Shown piece after piece: positions 25,240-34,017 of a stretch of DNA of 64,000 nucleotides. A program made the translations under genes and the position numbers. Under the pieces are notes generated by a model that worked only from the letters and a program-made list of their open reading frames with translations, searched no databases and was not told the origin of the DNA. How positions within the stretch are numbered: the first letter of the stretch is position 1; each line of letters opens with the position of its first letter. Source of the DNA: Actinomadura physcomitrii (GTDB lineage Bacteria; Actinomycetota; Actinomycetes; Streptosporangiales; Streptosporangiaceae); the NCBI RefSeq assembly GCF_008923205.2, contig NZ_WBMS02000009.1, positions 166,279-230,278 on the forward strand. The letters are read 5' to 3'.

Positions 25240-25785
25240 GTGAGGGCGTCGAGCGTCGTACTGCTGCCACACGCGCCGTCCAGCGTCGCGGTCGCCCGCA
25301 GGCGCCTCAGCTCGGAACTGGCCGCCTCGGGGGTCTACGAGGCGGTCGTGGACGACGCCAGCGTCATCGTCAGCGAGCTGATCAGCAACGCGCTGCGGCA
25401 CGCCAGGCCGCTGCCCTCCGGGCAGGTCCGGGTCTGCTGGCTGCGCCGCGGCGACGTCCTGGAGCTGGAGGTCAGCGACGGGGGCGCGATGACCGAGCCG
25501 CGCCGCGGCCCCGGCACGCTGTCCTCGCTCGGCGGCCGCGGGCTCGGCATCGTCGAGGCCCTGTCGGAGGGCTGGGGCGTCCGGCACGAGGACGGCGCCA
25601 CCACCGTGTGGGCCGTGCTGCGCACACCGCGCTCGCCCGGCGGCGAGAACGCGGTCTCGCCTGCGCGATCGGACGGCGTCGTGCCCGATCTCGCCGCGTT
25701 CCCGGACCTCATGGACGACCCCGAGGACGACCTCTTCGACGGAACGAGGAATGAGGTGGCCCCAAGTAGGGCATACCCCGCCTAG
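25240..25785 (+). CDS. RsbW-like ATP-binding regulatory protein
   Basis: A 181-residue HATPase_c protein. VSELISNALRHARPL is the N box, VSDGGAM the G1 box and GGRGLGIVEALSEGWGV the G2 region. The acidic tail ends about 50 residues later. I start it at the GTG at 25240 (VRASSVVLLPHAPSSVA), which matches relatives; the GGGGAG directly abutting it is too close to be a normal ribosome site, so translation may be leaderless. Such proteins act in partner switching with STAS antagonists, one of which lies at 36557. Confidence 0.82.
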   Translation: MRASSVVLLPHAPSSVAVARRRLSSELAASGVYEAVVDDASVIVSELISNALRHARPLPSGQVRVCWLRRGDVLELEVSDGGAMTEPRRGPGTLSSLGGRGLGIVEALSEGWGVRHEDGATTVWAVLRTPRSPGGENAVSPARSDGVVPDLAAFPDLMDDPEDDLFDGTRNEVAPSRAYPA

Positions 25786-25873
25786 AAGGACCACTGCGGC
25801 ACCTTGTATGGTCCTCAACAAGCTCGGGCGCTGTCGTGCCCCCGTCGACACCGCCCGAGCGTCCAACGTGGCG

Positions 25874-25900
25874 AAGGCCCCGGCATCGCGCCGGGGCCTT
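25874..25900. terminator. Bidirectional terminator
   Basis: AAGGCCCCGGC and GCCGGGGCCTT form a perfect 11-bp stem with a 5-base loop between the RsbW-like gene and arcA, which converge here. Confidence 0.88.
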
Positions 25901-25918
25901 CCGCGTTCCGCGTGAGGG

Positions 25919-27142
25919 TCAGGGAGCGTCGCGCAGGATCGGGCAGGACATGCACCGCGGCCCGCCCCGCCCGGTGCCGAGCTCGCTGCCGCTGATCCGG
26001 ATGACCTCGATCCCCGACGCCTCCAGCTGCGCGTTCGTCTCGATGTTGCGCTCGTACGCCACGCACAGCCGGGGCGCGACGGCGAGCGTGTTGTTCCCGT
26101 CGTCCCACTGCTCCCGCTCGGCGGTCACCGGATCGAGCCCGGTGTCGATCACCTTCAGCCGGTCCAGCGCCATCGCGTCCGCCGCCGCCTCCAGGAACGG
26201 GCGCGGCCCGGCGACCAGCAGCTCGCCGCCGTCCAGCGTCACCGTGTACGCGGTCAGCGAGTGCGCGACCGGCGGGTACATCACGACGGTGTCGACGTCG
26301 ACCATGGTGCAGACCGTGTCCAGGTGCATGGTCGCGCGCTCCTGCGCGATCGGCACCGCCAGCACCGTGTGCGCCAGCCCCGCCCCGATCACCTGCCGGG
26401 CCAGCCGCTCCACCCCGGCCGGGGTCGTCCGCTCTCCCGTCCCGACCGCGATCACACCCGGGCAGAGCAGCAGCACGTCGCCGCCCTCCAGGTGCTCCAG
26501 CGCCGGCGAGTACACCGGGTCCACCCCGGCGAACCGCGGATGGTGCGCGTAGATCAGCCCGGTGAGCTGCGCCTCCCGGCGCCGCGCCTCCATCGCCAGG
26601 CTCGTCACCGCGACCCGGTCGCCGATCCAGGCGCTGTTGTCGCGGGTGAACAGCAGGCCGGGCAGCGGGTCCACGATGAAGTCGAGCCGATCCATCAGCC
26701 GGTACACCAGGCCGTGGCCCGCCTTCAGCTCCTCGTGCGCCAGCCCCGCGACCAGCGTCTGCGCCAGGTCCTCCGGGTCGAGGTCGCGCAGGTAGCCCTC
26801 CACGACGCCGCGCAGCTGGTCGCCGAGCCGCAGGTCGACGATCGCGTCCGCGATCGCCTGCTCCCGCGCCCCCTCGTACTCCAGCGCGTCCTGCAGCAGC
26901 TCGGTGACGTACAGCACCTCGACGCCGCGCTCCCGCAGCGCCTCCGCGAACGCGTCGTGCTCCTCCTGCGCGCGGCCCACCCACGGGATCGCGTCGAACA
27001 GCAGCTTGTCGCTGTTGCGCGGCGTCAGCCGCTTCAGCTCCGCGCCCGGACGGTGCAGCAGGACCGTCCGCAGCCGCCCGACCTCGCTGGTCACCCGGTG
27101 CTCGTGCACGTCCGGCGCCGTCGTCCCCGTTGTCTGCGTCAC
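25919..27142 (-). CDS. arcA: Arginine deiminase
   Basis: A 407-residue guanidino-modifying enzyme converting arginine to citrulline and ammonia. Landmarks are [23 protein letters not shown], the catalytic His in [11 protein letters not shown], and the C-terminal catalytic cysteine in [10 protein letters not shown]. No arcB or arcC lies nearby, so it may serve arginine catabolism or acid protection on its own. The GTG at 27142 has a TAGACT -10 element six bases upstream and no room for a ribosome site, indicating leaderless translation. Confidence 0.95.
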   Translation of the reverse strand: MTQTTGTTAPDVHEHRVTSEVGRLRTVLLHRPGAELKRLTPRNSDKLLFDAIPWVGRAQEEHDAFAEALRERGVEVLYVTELLQDALEYEGAREQAIADAIVDLRLGDQLRGVVEGYLRDLDPEDLAQTLVAGLAHEELKAGHGLVYRLMDRLDFIVDPLPGLLFTRDNSAWIGDRVAVTSLAMEARRREAQLTGLIYAHHPRFAGVDPVYSPALEHLEGGDVLLLCPGVIAVGTGERTTPAGVERLARQVIGAGLAHTVLAVPIAQERATMHLDTVCTMVDVDTVVMYPPVAHSLTAYTVTLDGGELLVAGPRPFLEAAADAMALDRLKVIDTGLDPVTAEREQWDDGNNTLAVAPRLCVAYERNIETNAQLEASGIEVIRISGSELGTGRGGPRCMSCPILRDAP

Positions 27143-27148
27143 ACCAGA

Positions 27149-27154
27149 AGTCTA
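27149..27154 (-). promoter_or_regulatory. -10 element of a leaderless arcA promoter
   Basis: TAGACT on the minus strand, separated by six bases from the GTG start of arcA, fitting the TANNNT spacing of leaderless actinobacterial transcripts. Confidence 0.65.
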
Positions 27155-27207
27155 GGTCGGCGGCTTCCGCCGGAGCCGCCGGGCCGTTCCTGTGTCACGA
27201 TCCGAGG

Positions 27208-28521
27208 GTGATCCGGGGGCTTGCGTTCCATTTGACCGCCGCGACGCTGCTGCGGGTGTCGGCCGAGGGGGTCGCGACGGCGCTCGTCCTGACCGTCCAG
27301 GCCCGGACGGGGCACGCCGCCACCGCCGGGTACCTGCAGACCGCGATGACGCTGCCGTACGTGGTCAGCGGGCCGGTGATCGGCAACGCGCTGGACCGGC
27401 TGGCGCGCCCGCGCCGCGCCGTCGTCCCGATGGCGCTCTGCTACGCCGCCGCGACCGGGCTGCTGCTGACGATGGCGGGCGCGTCGCCTCTGTCGGCCGC
27501 GCTGTGCGTCGCCGCCGTGATCGGCTGCACCGAGCCGATCGTGGTGGCGCTGACGAGCCTGCTGCCGCGGTTCGTCCCCGCCGACCGGCTGTCCCGCGCG
27601 TACGGGCTGGAGGCGTCGAGCTACAACGTTGCGGCGATCGTCGGCCCGGGCCTCGCGGCGGGCGTCGCGTCGCTCGCGGGCGGGCGGTACGCGGGCGCGG
27701 CCATCGTCGCGAGCGCCGTCCTCGGGCTCTGCGCGCTGCCGCTGCTGCCGTTCGCGGGCCCGGACGCCGCGCCGGGCCAGGACGCGTCCGGCACGGCACC
27801 GGCCGGGCGCACCGCGGAGGCCGGACAGGCCGCCGAGGCGGGACGGGCCGTGGAGGCGGGCAAGGGCGCGATCGCCGAGCGGGACATCGGCGAGGTCACC
27901 GAGGACGCCCGGTCCGGCCTCGCCGAAATGATCGCGGGCGGGCTGGTCGTGCTGGCGCGCGGCCGGGTACTGCGCGCGGTGACGGTGGCGACGACGCTGG
28001 CGTGGCTGGGGTTCGGCGGCGTCGCGGTGACGGCGGTGCTGCTCGCCCAGCACGTCGGCGCCCCGGCCAGCGCGGGCGGGCGGCTGCTGGTGGCGATGGC
28101 GGTCGGGTCGCTGCTCGGCTCGCTCGCGTCGAGCCGCTTCCTGACGCCGCGGCACGGCGAGCCGGTCCTGGTCGGCGGGCTCGTCGCGTTCGGCGCGGCG
28201 CTCGCGGCGGTCGCGGCGGCGCCGTCGGCGGGGTGGGCGATGGCCGCGTTCTGCGCGGCGGGCCTCGCCGAGGGGCCGGTGTTCGCCGCGACGCTGATGC
28301 TCCGCCAGCGCGAGGCGCCGCCGGACCGGCTCGGCCAGGTCAACACGACCGGCGGCAGCCTCAAGATCGGCGCGTCCGCGCTGGGGGCCGCGCTCACCGC
28401 GGCGTGCGCGGACGCGGTCGGCCCGGTCGGCCTCGTGCTGGCGATCGCCGCGCTCCAGTTCGCCGGCGCGGCGTCCGGCTGGATCCTGCTGCGACCGCGC
28501 CGGCCTCGTTCTGTCCCTTGA
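27208..28521 (+). CDS. Major facilitator superfamily transporter
   Basis: A 437-residue, roughly 12-helix MFS protein. Residues 1-190 and 255-437 form the two bundles. The cytoplasmic linker between them contains an Ala/Glu/Gly repeat (about 205-235, AEAG units). It resembles small-molecule exporters of the MFS_3/DHA3 type (LPYVVSGPVIGNALDRLARP, AYGLEASSYNVAAIVGPGLA). Substrate unknown. GTG start at 27208, 65 bp from the divergent arcA start, so the promoters overlap. Confidence 0.82.
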   Translation: MIRGLAFHLTAATLLRVSAEGVATALVLTVQARTGHAATAGYLQTAMTLPYVVSGPVIGNALDRLARPRRAVVPMALCYAAATGLLLTMAGASPLSAALCVAAVIGCTEPIVVALTSLLPRFVPADRLSRAYGLEASSYNVAAIVGPGLAAGVASLAGGRYAGAAIVASAVLGLCALPLLPFAGPDAAPGQDASGTAPAGRTAEAGQAAEAGRAVEAGKGAIAERDIGEVTEDARSGLAEMIAGGLVVLARGRVLRAVTVATTLAWLGFGGVAVTAVLLAQHVGAPASAGGRLLVAMAVGSLLGSLASSRFLTPRHGEPVLVGGLVAFGAALAAVAAAPSAGWAMAAFCAAGLAEGPVFAATLMLRQREAPPDRLGQVNTTGGSLKIGASALGAALTAACADAVGPVGLVLAIAALQFAGAASGWILLRPRRPRSVP

Positions 28522-28651
28522 CAGGTTGTGGTGATCGCCAGGGTGGGCGAGCCCTCATGAAGGTGATCAGCAGCTTGGGGACGTCAAGTGCGGGCCTTCG
28601 GGCGCGGAAAATCGGTCGACATCTTCCGGAACGCTCCGTAACGTGCGGAGC

Positions 28652-28768
28652 ATGTTCCTCGCAGCCGGCACCCGGACGCTCGCAGGCGACTGCCTGCTGA
28701 GCGCGGTGCCGGCTGCCTTCCTCTCGGCAGCAGCAGCGGCGTTCGCCGACGACGGCGTCCGACGCTGA
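28652..28768 (+). CDS. Possible leader peptide upstream of the EF-Tu paralogue
   Basis: A 38-codon frame, beginning [17 protein letters not shown] and containing an Ala-rich stretch ([12 protein letters not shown]) near its end. Its stop codon (28766-28768) falls in the 5' arm of a strong hairpin (28764-28814), the geometry of translational attenuators. GGAG precedes the ATG but very closely. It occupies a 360-bp gap with no other gene. Existence as a translated peptide is unproven. Confidence 0.3.
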   Translation: MFLAAGTRTLAGDCLLSAVPAAFLSAAAAAFADDGVRR

Positions 28769-28814
28769 CCCCTCTCCGTCCAGCCCTCCGGAGAACCAGC
28801 GGAGGGGGGTCGGC
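28764..28814 (+). promoter_or_regulatory. Strong leader hairpin before the EF-Tu paralogue
   Basis: A 15-bp stem with four G-T pairs (28764-28778 with 28800-28814) and a 21-base loop, with no T run after it. It ends 67 bases before the tuf ATG. It could be an attenuator, a processing site or a weak terminator. Confidence 0.55.
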
Positions 28815-28881
28815 ACAGCGCGCGCGGACGATCGTGCACGCGCGCGGGTTCTCACGTTCGGATCATCGTGAGGACGGACCA

Positions 28882-30066
28882 ATGGCGAAGAAGCTGTACG
28901 AGCGGGACAAGCCGCACCTGAACATCGGCACGATGGGGCATGTCGACCACGGCAAGACGACCCTCACCGCGGCGATCACCAAGGTGCTGGCCGAGCGCGG
29001 GCTGGCGTCCGCCGTGCCGTTCGAGGGCATCGACCGCGCCCCCGAGGAACGCGACCGCGGCATCACCATCAACGTCGCGCACGTCCAGTACTCCACCGCG
29101 ACCAGGCATTACGCGCACGTCGACATGCCCGGTCACGCCGACTACGTAAAGAACATGATCACCGGTGCGGCGCAGGTGGACGGGGCGGTGCTGGTCGTCT
29201 CGGCGCAGGACGGCGCGATGCCGCAGACGCGCGAGCACATCGTGCTGGCGCACCAGGTCGGTGTCCGGCACATCGTCGTCGCGCTCAACAAGGCCGACAT
29301 GGTCGAGGACACCGAGCTGCTCGACCTCGTCGAGCTGGAGGTGCGCGAGCTGCTCACCGAGTACGGGTTCCCCGGCGACGAGGTGCCGGTGGTCCGGGTG
29401 TCCGGGCTGAAGGCGCTGGAGGGCGACCCGTACTGGACGGCCCGGATCGGCGACCTGCTCGCCGCGATCGACGCGTACGTGCCGGTCCCGGACCGGGTGC
29501 TCGACAAGCCGTTCCTCATGCCGGTGGAGAGCGTGCTCACCATCACCGGTCGCGGCACCGTCGTGACCGGGGTGGTGGCGCAGGGCTCCGTCCGGATCGG
29601 GGACGCGGTGGAGGTCGTCGGGCTCGGCGCGTCGTTCGGCTCGGTCGCGACGGGGCTGGAGACGTTCGGCCAGTCGATGGACCACGCGGAGGCGGGCGAC
29701 AACACGGCGATGCTGCTCCGCGGCGTGCGGCGCGACCAGGTGCGGCGCGGCCAGGTGGTCGCGGCGCCGGGCGCGATCCGCCCGCACACCCGGTTCCGCG
29801 CGCGGGTCCGGGTGCTGACGGCGGCGGAGGGCGGCCGGAGCAGGCCGTTCTTCCACGGGTACCGGCCGCAGTTCCACTTCCGGACGACGGACGTGGTCGG
29901 CGGCGTGGACCTCGGCGGCGAGGGCGGCATGGCGATGCCGGGCGACGCCGTCGACATGGCCGTCGAGCTGGGCCGGCCCGTCGCGATGAGCGAGGGGCTC
30001 GGGTTCGCGATCCGGGAGGGCGGCCGGACGGTCGGCGCCGGAACGGTCGTCGAGCTGCTCGACTAG
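28882..30066 (+). CDS. tuf: Divergent second elongation factor Tu
   Basis: A 394-residue complete EF-Tu. The G1 box is GHVDHGKT (19-26), the switch region RGITIN, G3 DMPGH (81-85), G4 NKAD (136-139) and G5 region SGLKAL. Domains 2 and 3 are full length, ending [19 protein letters not shown]. It differs from housekeeping EF-Tu at many normally invariant sites, for example DCPGH is DMPGH and SALK is SGLK. It also lies outside any ribosomal-protein operon. It resembles the tuf2/tuf3 paralogues of streptomycetes, which serve under stress or with elfamycin exposure. Function in translation is likely; the specific role is inferred. Confidence 0.9.
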   Translation: MAKKLYERDKPHLNIGTMGHVDHGKTTLTAAITKVLAERGLASAVPFEGIDRAPEERDRGITINVAHVQYSTATRHYAHVDMPGHADYVKNMITGAAQVDGAVLVVSAQDGAMPQTREHIVLAHQVGVRHIVVALNKADMVEDTELLDLVELEVRELLTEYGFPGDEVPVVRVSGLKALEGDPYWTARIGDLLAAIDAYVPVPDRVLDKPFLMPVESVLTITGRGTVVTGVVAQGSVRIGDAVEVVGLGASFGSVATGLETFGQSMDHAEAGDNTAMLLRGVRRDQVRRGQVVAAPGAIRPHTRFRARVRVLTAAEGGRSRPFFHGYRPQFHFRTTDVVGGVDLGGEGGMAMPGDAVDMAVELGRPVAMSEGLGFAIREGGRTVGAGTVVELLD

Positions 30067-30079
30067 GGCGGTGCGAGAG

Positions 30080-30113
30080 GGGTCCGGCGGGCCGGTGACG
30101 GCCCGCCGGACCC
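30080..30113 (+). terminator. Terminator of the tuf paralogue
   Basis: A perfect 15-bp GC stem (30080-30094 with 30099-30113) and a 4-base loop, followed by GTTCGCTTTTG. It begins 14 bases after the stop codon. Confidence 0.9.
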
Positions 30114-30278
30114 GTTCGCTTTTGTCGACTTGTCGGCTCTTTGCGGTGTCGTGGGTTGTGGCGGACCGGAATCGGCACCGAAAGCGTGACCGGACGGTCG
30201 CGAAACGGTGGCGGACAAGATCGCGATGTGGTGGGATCTCTCCCGACACCCCCTGATTTTTTTCCTCATGGAGAACGT

Positions 30279-31181
30279 GTGCGAGCCCCCCGCGCTCTGA
30301 TTCCCCTGCTTTCGGTCTGCGGAGCCGCCGCCGTCGTCACGGCCGCGGGCGTCGGCGCCGACATCGACGGACTTCCGGGCGGCGGTCCGGCGCACGCGGA
30401 CGGCGCCGTCCGCACGCCGCCGCCCAAGGCGGCGATCACGGCGGTGGACTGGAACGTCTGCGGCGCGGCGGAGGCCGGCTGCCCGCTCGGCGCCCGTCCC
30501 GCCGAGCTCGCCAAGCGGATCGCCGCGCAGCTGCACGTCACCGAGGTCGGCGGGCGCAAGGTCCACGCGAACGCCGCGTTCCTCCAGGAGGTCTGCTCGG
30601 GGCAGGTGCAGGCGCTGAAGAGGGCGTCCTGGTTCTCCTCGTGGAGCTGGGAGTTCGCCGCGTACCCGGACGGCCCGTCCTGTGTCGGCGGGCAGGGGCG
30701 GCTCGGTGTCGCGCTCGGCGCGCGCGCGGCACTGAGCGGCGCCCAGACGACGCGGCTGCCGTCGCCGTCGGGGAAGCGGCGGGTCGCGCTGTGCGGCGAG
30801 GCCGCGGCGTGGCGGACGCGCCTGTGCGTCACGCAGTTCAGCTCGTCCGCCGAGGACCCGCAGGGCGAATGGCGGCGCAAGCAGGGCCGCGCCTATGCCG
30901 CGCTCGCGGGCACCGGCACCCGCGTCGTCGCGGGCGGCGACCTCGCCGAGACGCCGGAGAACGCGGCCCTCGACCCGCTGTACCGCGCCTTCGCCGAGTG
31001 CGACCAGTCCGGGACGGCCCGCACCGGCGCGAAGACCCTGCAGAACTGGCAGGGCACCGCCGTGGAGAAGGACGACTACCTGTTCATCTCCAAGTCGGCG
31101 ACCGTCTCCTGCACCGTCCCGGCGCAAACCGGTAAGTCCTCCGACCACCGTCCCGTGTCGGCGGCCATCCGCTTCCGCTGA
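30279..31181 (+). CDS. Secreted endonuclease/exonuclease/phosphatase-family protein
   Basis: A 300-residue protein with a signal peptide (PRALIPLLSVCGAAAVVTAA). The DNase I-like fold markers follow in order: AVDWNVCG, FLQEVCSGQ with the metal-binding Glu, GGDLAETPENAAL and the C-terminal SDHRPVSAAI with the catalytic Asp-His. Several cysteines suggest disulfides. It probably cleaves nucleic acids or phosphodiesters outside the cell. The start is the GTG at 30279, with GGAG eight bases upstream. Confidence 0.82.
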   Translation: MRAPRALIPLLSVCGAAAVVTAAGVGADIDGLPGGGPAHADGAVRTPPPKAAITAVDWNVCGAAEAGCPLGARPAELAKRIAAQLHVTEVGGRKVHANAAFLQEVCSGQVQALKRASWFSSWSWEFAAYPDGPSCVGGQGRLGVALGARAALSGAQTTRLPSPSGKRRVALCGEAAAWRTRLCVTQFSSSAEDPQGEWRRKQGRAYAALAGTGTRVVAGGDLAETPENAALDPLYRAFAECDQSGTARTGAKTLQNWQGTAVEKDDYLFISKSATVSCTVPAQTGKSSDHRPVSAAIRFR

Positions 31182-31200
31182 CCCCGCACCCGCCGGGAGG

Positions 31201-32757
31201 TCAGTGGACGCTGCGGTCCTGCCCGTGCCAGTACGGGGCGCGGAGCTCACGCTTGAGGATCTTGCCGGTCGGGTTGCGCGGGATCGCGTCGCGGCGCTCC
31301 ACCGACGTCGGGCACTTGAAGTGCGCGAGGCGCTCGCGGCAGTGGTCGATGATCTGCTGCTCGGGGACGTCCTCGGCCAGCACCACCAGCGCCTTCGGCG
31401 TCTCGCCCCACCGCTCGTCGGGCACCCCGATGACGGCGCAGTCGGTGACGGCCGGGTGTCCCATCAGGACGTTCTCGACCTCGGCCGGGTAGATGTTCTC
31501 CCCGCCAGAGATGATCATGTCCTTGACGCGGTCGTGGATGTAGAGGTAGCCGTCCTCGTCGAGGTAGCCCGCGTCGCCCGTGCGGAACCAGTTGTCCTCC
31601 GACAGCGCGGACGCCGTCGCCTCCGCCATCCCCCAGTAGCCCTTCATGTTCTGCGCGGTCCGGCAGAGGATCTCGCCGACCTGCCCGGCCGGCAGGTCCT
31701 CGCCCGTCGCCGGGTCGACGATCCGCAGCTCGCAGCCCGCGTTCGGCAGCCCGGCGCTGCGCAGCCGGCGGGCGTTCGGACCACCGGGATCGTGGTCCTC
31801 GGCGGGCAGCATCGTGATCGCGCCGGTGACCTCCGTCAGCCCGTACACCTGCATGAACTCGGTGCCCGGCAGCATCGCCATCGCGCCGCGCAGCACGTCC
31901 TCGCTGATCGGCGACGCCCCGTACAGCATCAGCTTGAGGCTGGACAGGTCGCACGCCGTCACCTCGGGGATCAGTGGCATGAACTGCAGCAGCACCGGGA
32001 CGAGGAAGATGTGCGTGACGCGGTGGCGCTCGATCCCCCGCGCGATCTCGGTCGGGTCGGGCTCCCGGCTGATCACGCCGGTGATGCCGTTGAAGACGAC
32101 GGAGACCGTCAGCACGTTGCCGGCGACGTGGTACATCGGCATCGCGACCATCAGGACGGTCGAGTCGTCGACGTCCCACGCCTCGTTGGTGGCCTCGAGC
32201 GCGGCGAGGAAGTTGTCGTGAGTGAGCATCACGCCCTTGGGCAGGCCCGTGGTGCCCGACGAGTAGAGCTGGACGAAGACGTCCGACGTGGCGGCCTCGT
32301 AGGCGGGCGGTTCGGCGGCGGCGGAGTCCATCCAGGCGGCGTAGTCGAGGTGCCCGTGCCCCTCGCCGCCGATGACGACGGTGTGCGCGGTGTGCTCGAG
32401 CTTGCCGGCGATCGCGTCCAGCACCGGGACGAACTCGGGCCCGACGATGAACACCTTCGCCTGCGCGTTGTTGACGATGTAGGCGACCTCGTCGGGCGCG
32501 AGCCGGTAGTTCACCGGCACCTGGACGGCGCCGATCCGCGCCGCGCCGAACAGCTGCTCGGCGTACTCGAGCGAGTTCTTGTCGAGGATCGCGACGCGGT
32601 CGCCGCGGCCGACGCCGGCGGCGGCGAGGGCGGCGGCGGCCCGGTCGGCGCGCCGGTCGAACTCGCGGTAGGTGAGGGCCGTGTCGCCCGCGATGTAGGC
32701 GACGCGGTCCGGATGCGCGAGCGCCCGCTCGCGCAGCATCTCCGTCAGACCCGGCAC
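31201..32757 (-). CDS. Long/medium-chain fatty-acid--CoA ligase-like enzyme
   Basis: A 518-residue ANL enzyme. The AMP-binding loop is YSSGTTGLPKG; QVYGLTEVTG, then WFRTGDAGY and DRVKDMIISGGENIYP follow. The catalytic lysine motif PRNPTGKILKRELR is near the end. It is distinct from the ligase at 5270 and lies alone between convergent and divergent genes. GTG start at 32757 with an AAAGGA site, which is inside a 15-bp inverted repeat. Confidence 0.92.
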   Translation of the reverse strand: MPGLTEMLRERALAHPDRVAYIAGDTALTYREFDRRADRAAAALAAAGVGRGDRVAILDKNSLEYAEQLFGAARIGAVQVPVNYRLAPDEVAYIVNNAQAKVFIVGPEFVPVLDAIAGKLEHTAHTVVIGGEGHGHLDYAAWMDSAAAEPPAYEAATSDVFVQLYSSGTTGLPKGVMLTHDNFLAALEATNEAWDVDDSTVLMVAMPMYHVAGNVLTVSVVFNGITGVISREPDPTEIARGIERHRVTHIFLVPVLLQFMPLIPEVTACDLSSLKLMLYGASPISEDVLRGAMAMLPGTEFMQVYGLTEVTGAITMLPAEDHDPGGPNARRLRSAGLPNAGCELRIVDPATGEDLPAGQVGEILCRTAQNMKGYWGMAEATASALSEDNWFRTGDAGYLDEDGYLYIHDRVKDMIISGGENIYPAEVENVLMGHPAVTDCAVIGVPDERWGETPKALVVLAEDVPEQQIIDHCRERLAHFKCPTSVERRDAIPRNPTGKILKRELRAPYWHGQDRSVH

Positions 32758-32767
32758 GGTAGGTCCT

Positions 32768-32816
32768 TTCGCCGATGACCGCCTGGTTGTCCCGGCATCA
32801 TGCGGTCATCGGCGAA
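32768..32816. promoter_or_regulatory. Perfect 15-bp inverted repeat upstream of the acyl-CoA ligase
   Basis: TTCGCCGATGACCGC (32768-32782) and its exact complement (32802-32816) are separated by 19 bases. One arm touches the ribosome-site region of the ligase gene, so it may be an operator or an mRNA structure limiting translation. Confidence 0.55.
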
Positions 32817-32836
32817 GCCCCGGCAAGGGGAATGCG

Positions 32837-33007
32837 CTACCTGGTTCGGGCCATCTTGGACACGAGGGTCACCGCGAGGACGACGATGACCGCGACGAAC
32901 CCGATGAAGAAGAAGAACTTCAGCATCGAGATGATCGCGCCGATCACCGTCATCAGCAGCCAGATCGCGAGGACCACGCCGACAATGGTCAGGATTGTCT
33001 TACCCAT
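32837..33007 (-). CDS. Small two-helix membrane protein
   Basis: A 56-residue protein (MGKTILTIVGVVLAIWLLM...), two hydrophobic segments with a short turn and a basic C-terminus (SKMARTR). The ATG at 33007 has a GAGGAC site. Small proteins of this kind are common in actinomycetes and have no known function. The frame extends upstream, but without a ribosome site. Confidence 0.7.
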   Translation of the reverse strand: MGKTILTIVGVVLAIWLLMTVIGAIISMLKFFFFIGFVAVIVVLAVTLVSKMARTR

Positions 33008-33093
33008 GTCCTCACCGTATTCGGTCCACGCGGGGCGAGGCATCACCCTCCAGTACGAAGCCGCACCCGCTACCTCTGGACGTTCGGCGGAGG

Positions 33094-33873
33094 TCAACCC
33101 TGAGGGCCGCCCGGGGTCATGTCAGGGGGCGGCTGGTGGTCGCCGGGCGGCGGCGCGTTGAGCGGCGGGCCGGACGGCGGCGGAGGCTGGCCGCCCGGAG
33201 CGGGCGCGCCGCCGGGCGGAGGTGCGAAGGACGGCCGGCCGGACGGCGCCGGAGGCTGCATCGGCGGCCCGGCGGGCGGGCCGTAGGGCTGCCCGGGCGG
33301 CGCCATCGGCGGCTGCCCGGGGAAGGCCATGCCCGGCTGCCCCGGCTGCGGCTGGCCCGGCTGGCCGTATCCGGCCGCCGGCTGAGGGCCCGTCCACGCG
33401 GGCGGCCGCTGACCGCCGCCCGGCCCGAAGCCGCCGCTCGACGCGACCCGCAGCGCGCCGAGCCCGCCCGCGATGACCACGGCCAGCAGCTCGTAGGCGA
33501 AGTACTTGTTGAAGTGCGGCTTCATGATCGCGCTCACCATGCCGTCCGGCATGTGCTCCAGGCCGATCATCAGCGCCAGCAGGCTGCCGATGCGCTTGCC
33601 GACCTCGAACGCCACCAGCGCGGAGACCGCCGCGAGGATCGGCGGCAGCGGGCCGCGCGGCCGGCACAGCAGCAGCCCGAGCGCGGTGACGAGCCCGCAG
33701 ATCGCGCAGTTGAACAGGTAGAGCCCCGTCGAGGTGCGGAAGCTCAGCATCTCCGGGGACGGGTAGGTGGCGAACGCCGAGAGCACGATGGTGGCGCCGG
33801 TGGCGACGGCACCGCCGACCAGGACCATCGCGATCGCGCCGCCCGTGGACGTCGGGGGACGAGACTGGGACAT
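33094..33873 (-). CDS. Membrane protein with Pro/Gly-rich C-terminal tail
   Basis: A 259-residue protein. About four membrane helices in residues 15-140 (GAIAMVLVGGAVATGATIVL is the first) are followed by a tail of more than 100 residues made mainly of Pro, Gly, Ala and Gln. Such tails are often flexible and cytoplasmic or wall-spanning. No family recognised. It is divergent from the two-component system at 34014. Confidence 0.75.
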   Translation of the reverse strand: MSQSRPPTSTGGAIAMVLVGGAVATGATIVLSAFATYPSPEMLSFRTSTGLYLFNCAICGLVTALGLLLCRPRGPLPPILAAVSALVAFEVGKRIGSLLALMIGLEHMPDGMVSAIMKPHFNKYFAYELLAVVIAGGLGALRVASSGGFGPGGGQRPPAWTGPQPAAGYGQPGQPQPGQPGMAFPGQPPMAPPGQPYGPPAGPPMQPPAPSGRPSFAPPPGGAPAPGGQPPPPSGPPLNAPPPGDHQPPPDMTPGGPQG

Positions 33874-33972
33874 TCGCCCATTAAAGCGGTCATGGTTCGC
33901 ACGCGCAGCCGAACCCTTACGGAGTGATGACGGGCGGGCTCGAACGCGTTCGCGCGCCCGTAGCGTGGACGG

Positions 33973-34017
33973 ATGATGTCCCCGCGCGATTGCGAGCCCC
34001 CCAGGGTGAACCGATGA
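33973..34017 (+). CDS. Possible leaderless upstream ORF of the response regulator
   Basis: A 14-codon frame, [14 protein letters not shown], starting six bases after a TAGCGT -10 hexamer (33961-33966). It ends with a TGA that overlaps the response-regulator ATG (34014). If made, it would couple translation of the regulator to a leaderless start. Confidence 0.35.
   Translation: MMSPRDCEPPRVNR

Noticed and set aside
20818..25866. 1682-codon open frame on the minus strand
   Set aside because: It runs antisense through at least four well-supported genes and has Ser/Arg-rich shadow composition.
28557..28700. 47-codon frame beginning MKVISSLG, resembling a ribosomal protein L36 start
   Set aside because: Similarity stops after about eight residues and no L36 core motif follows.
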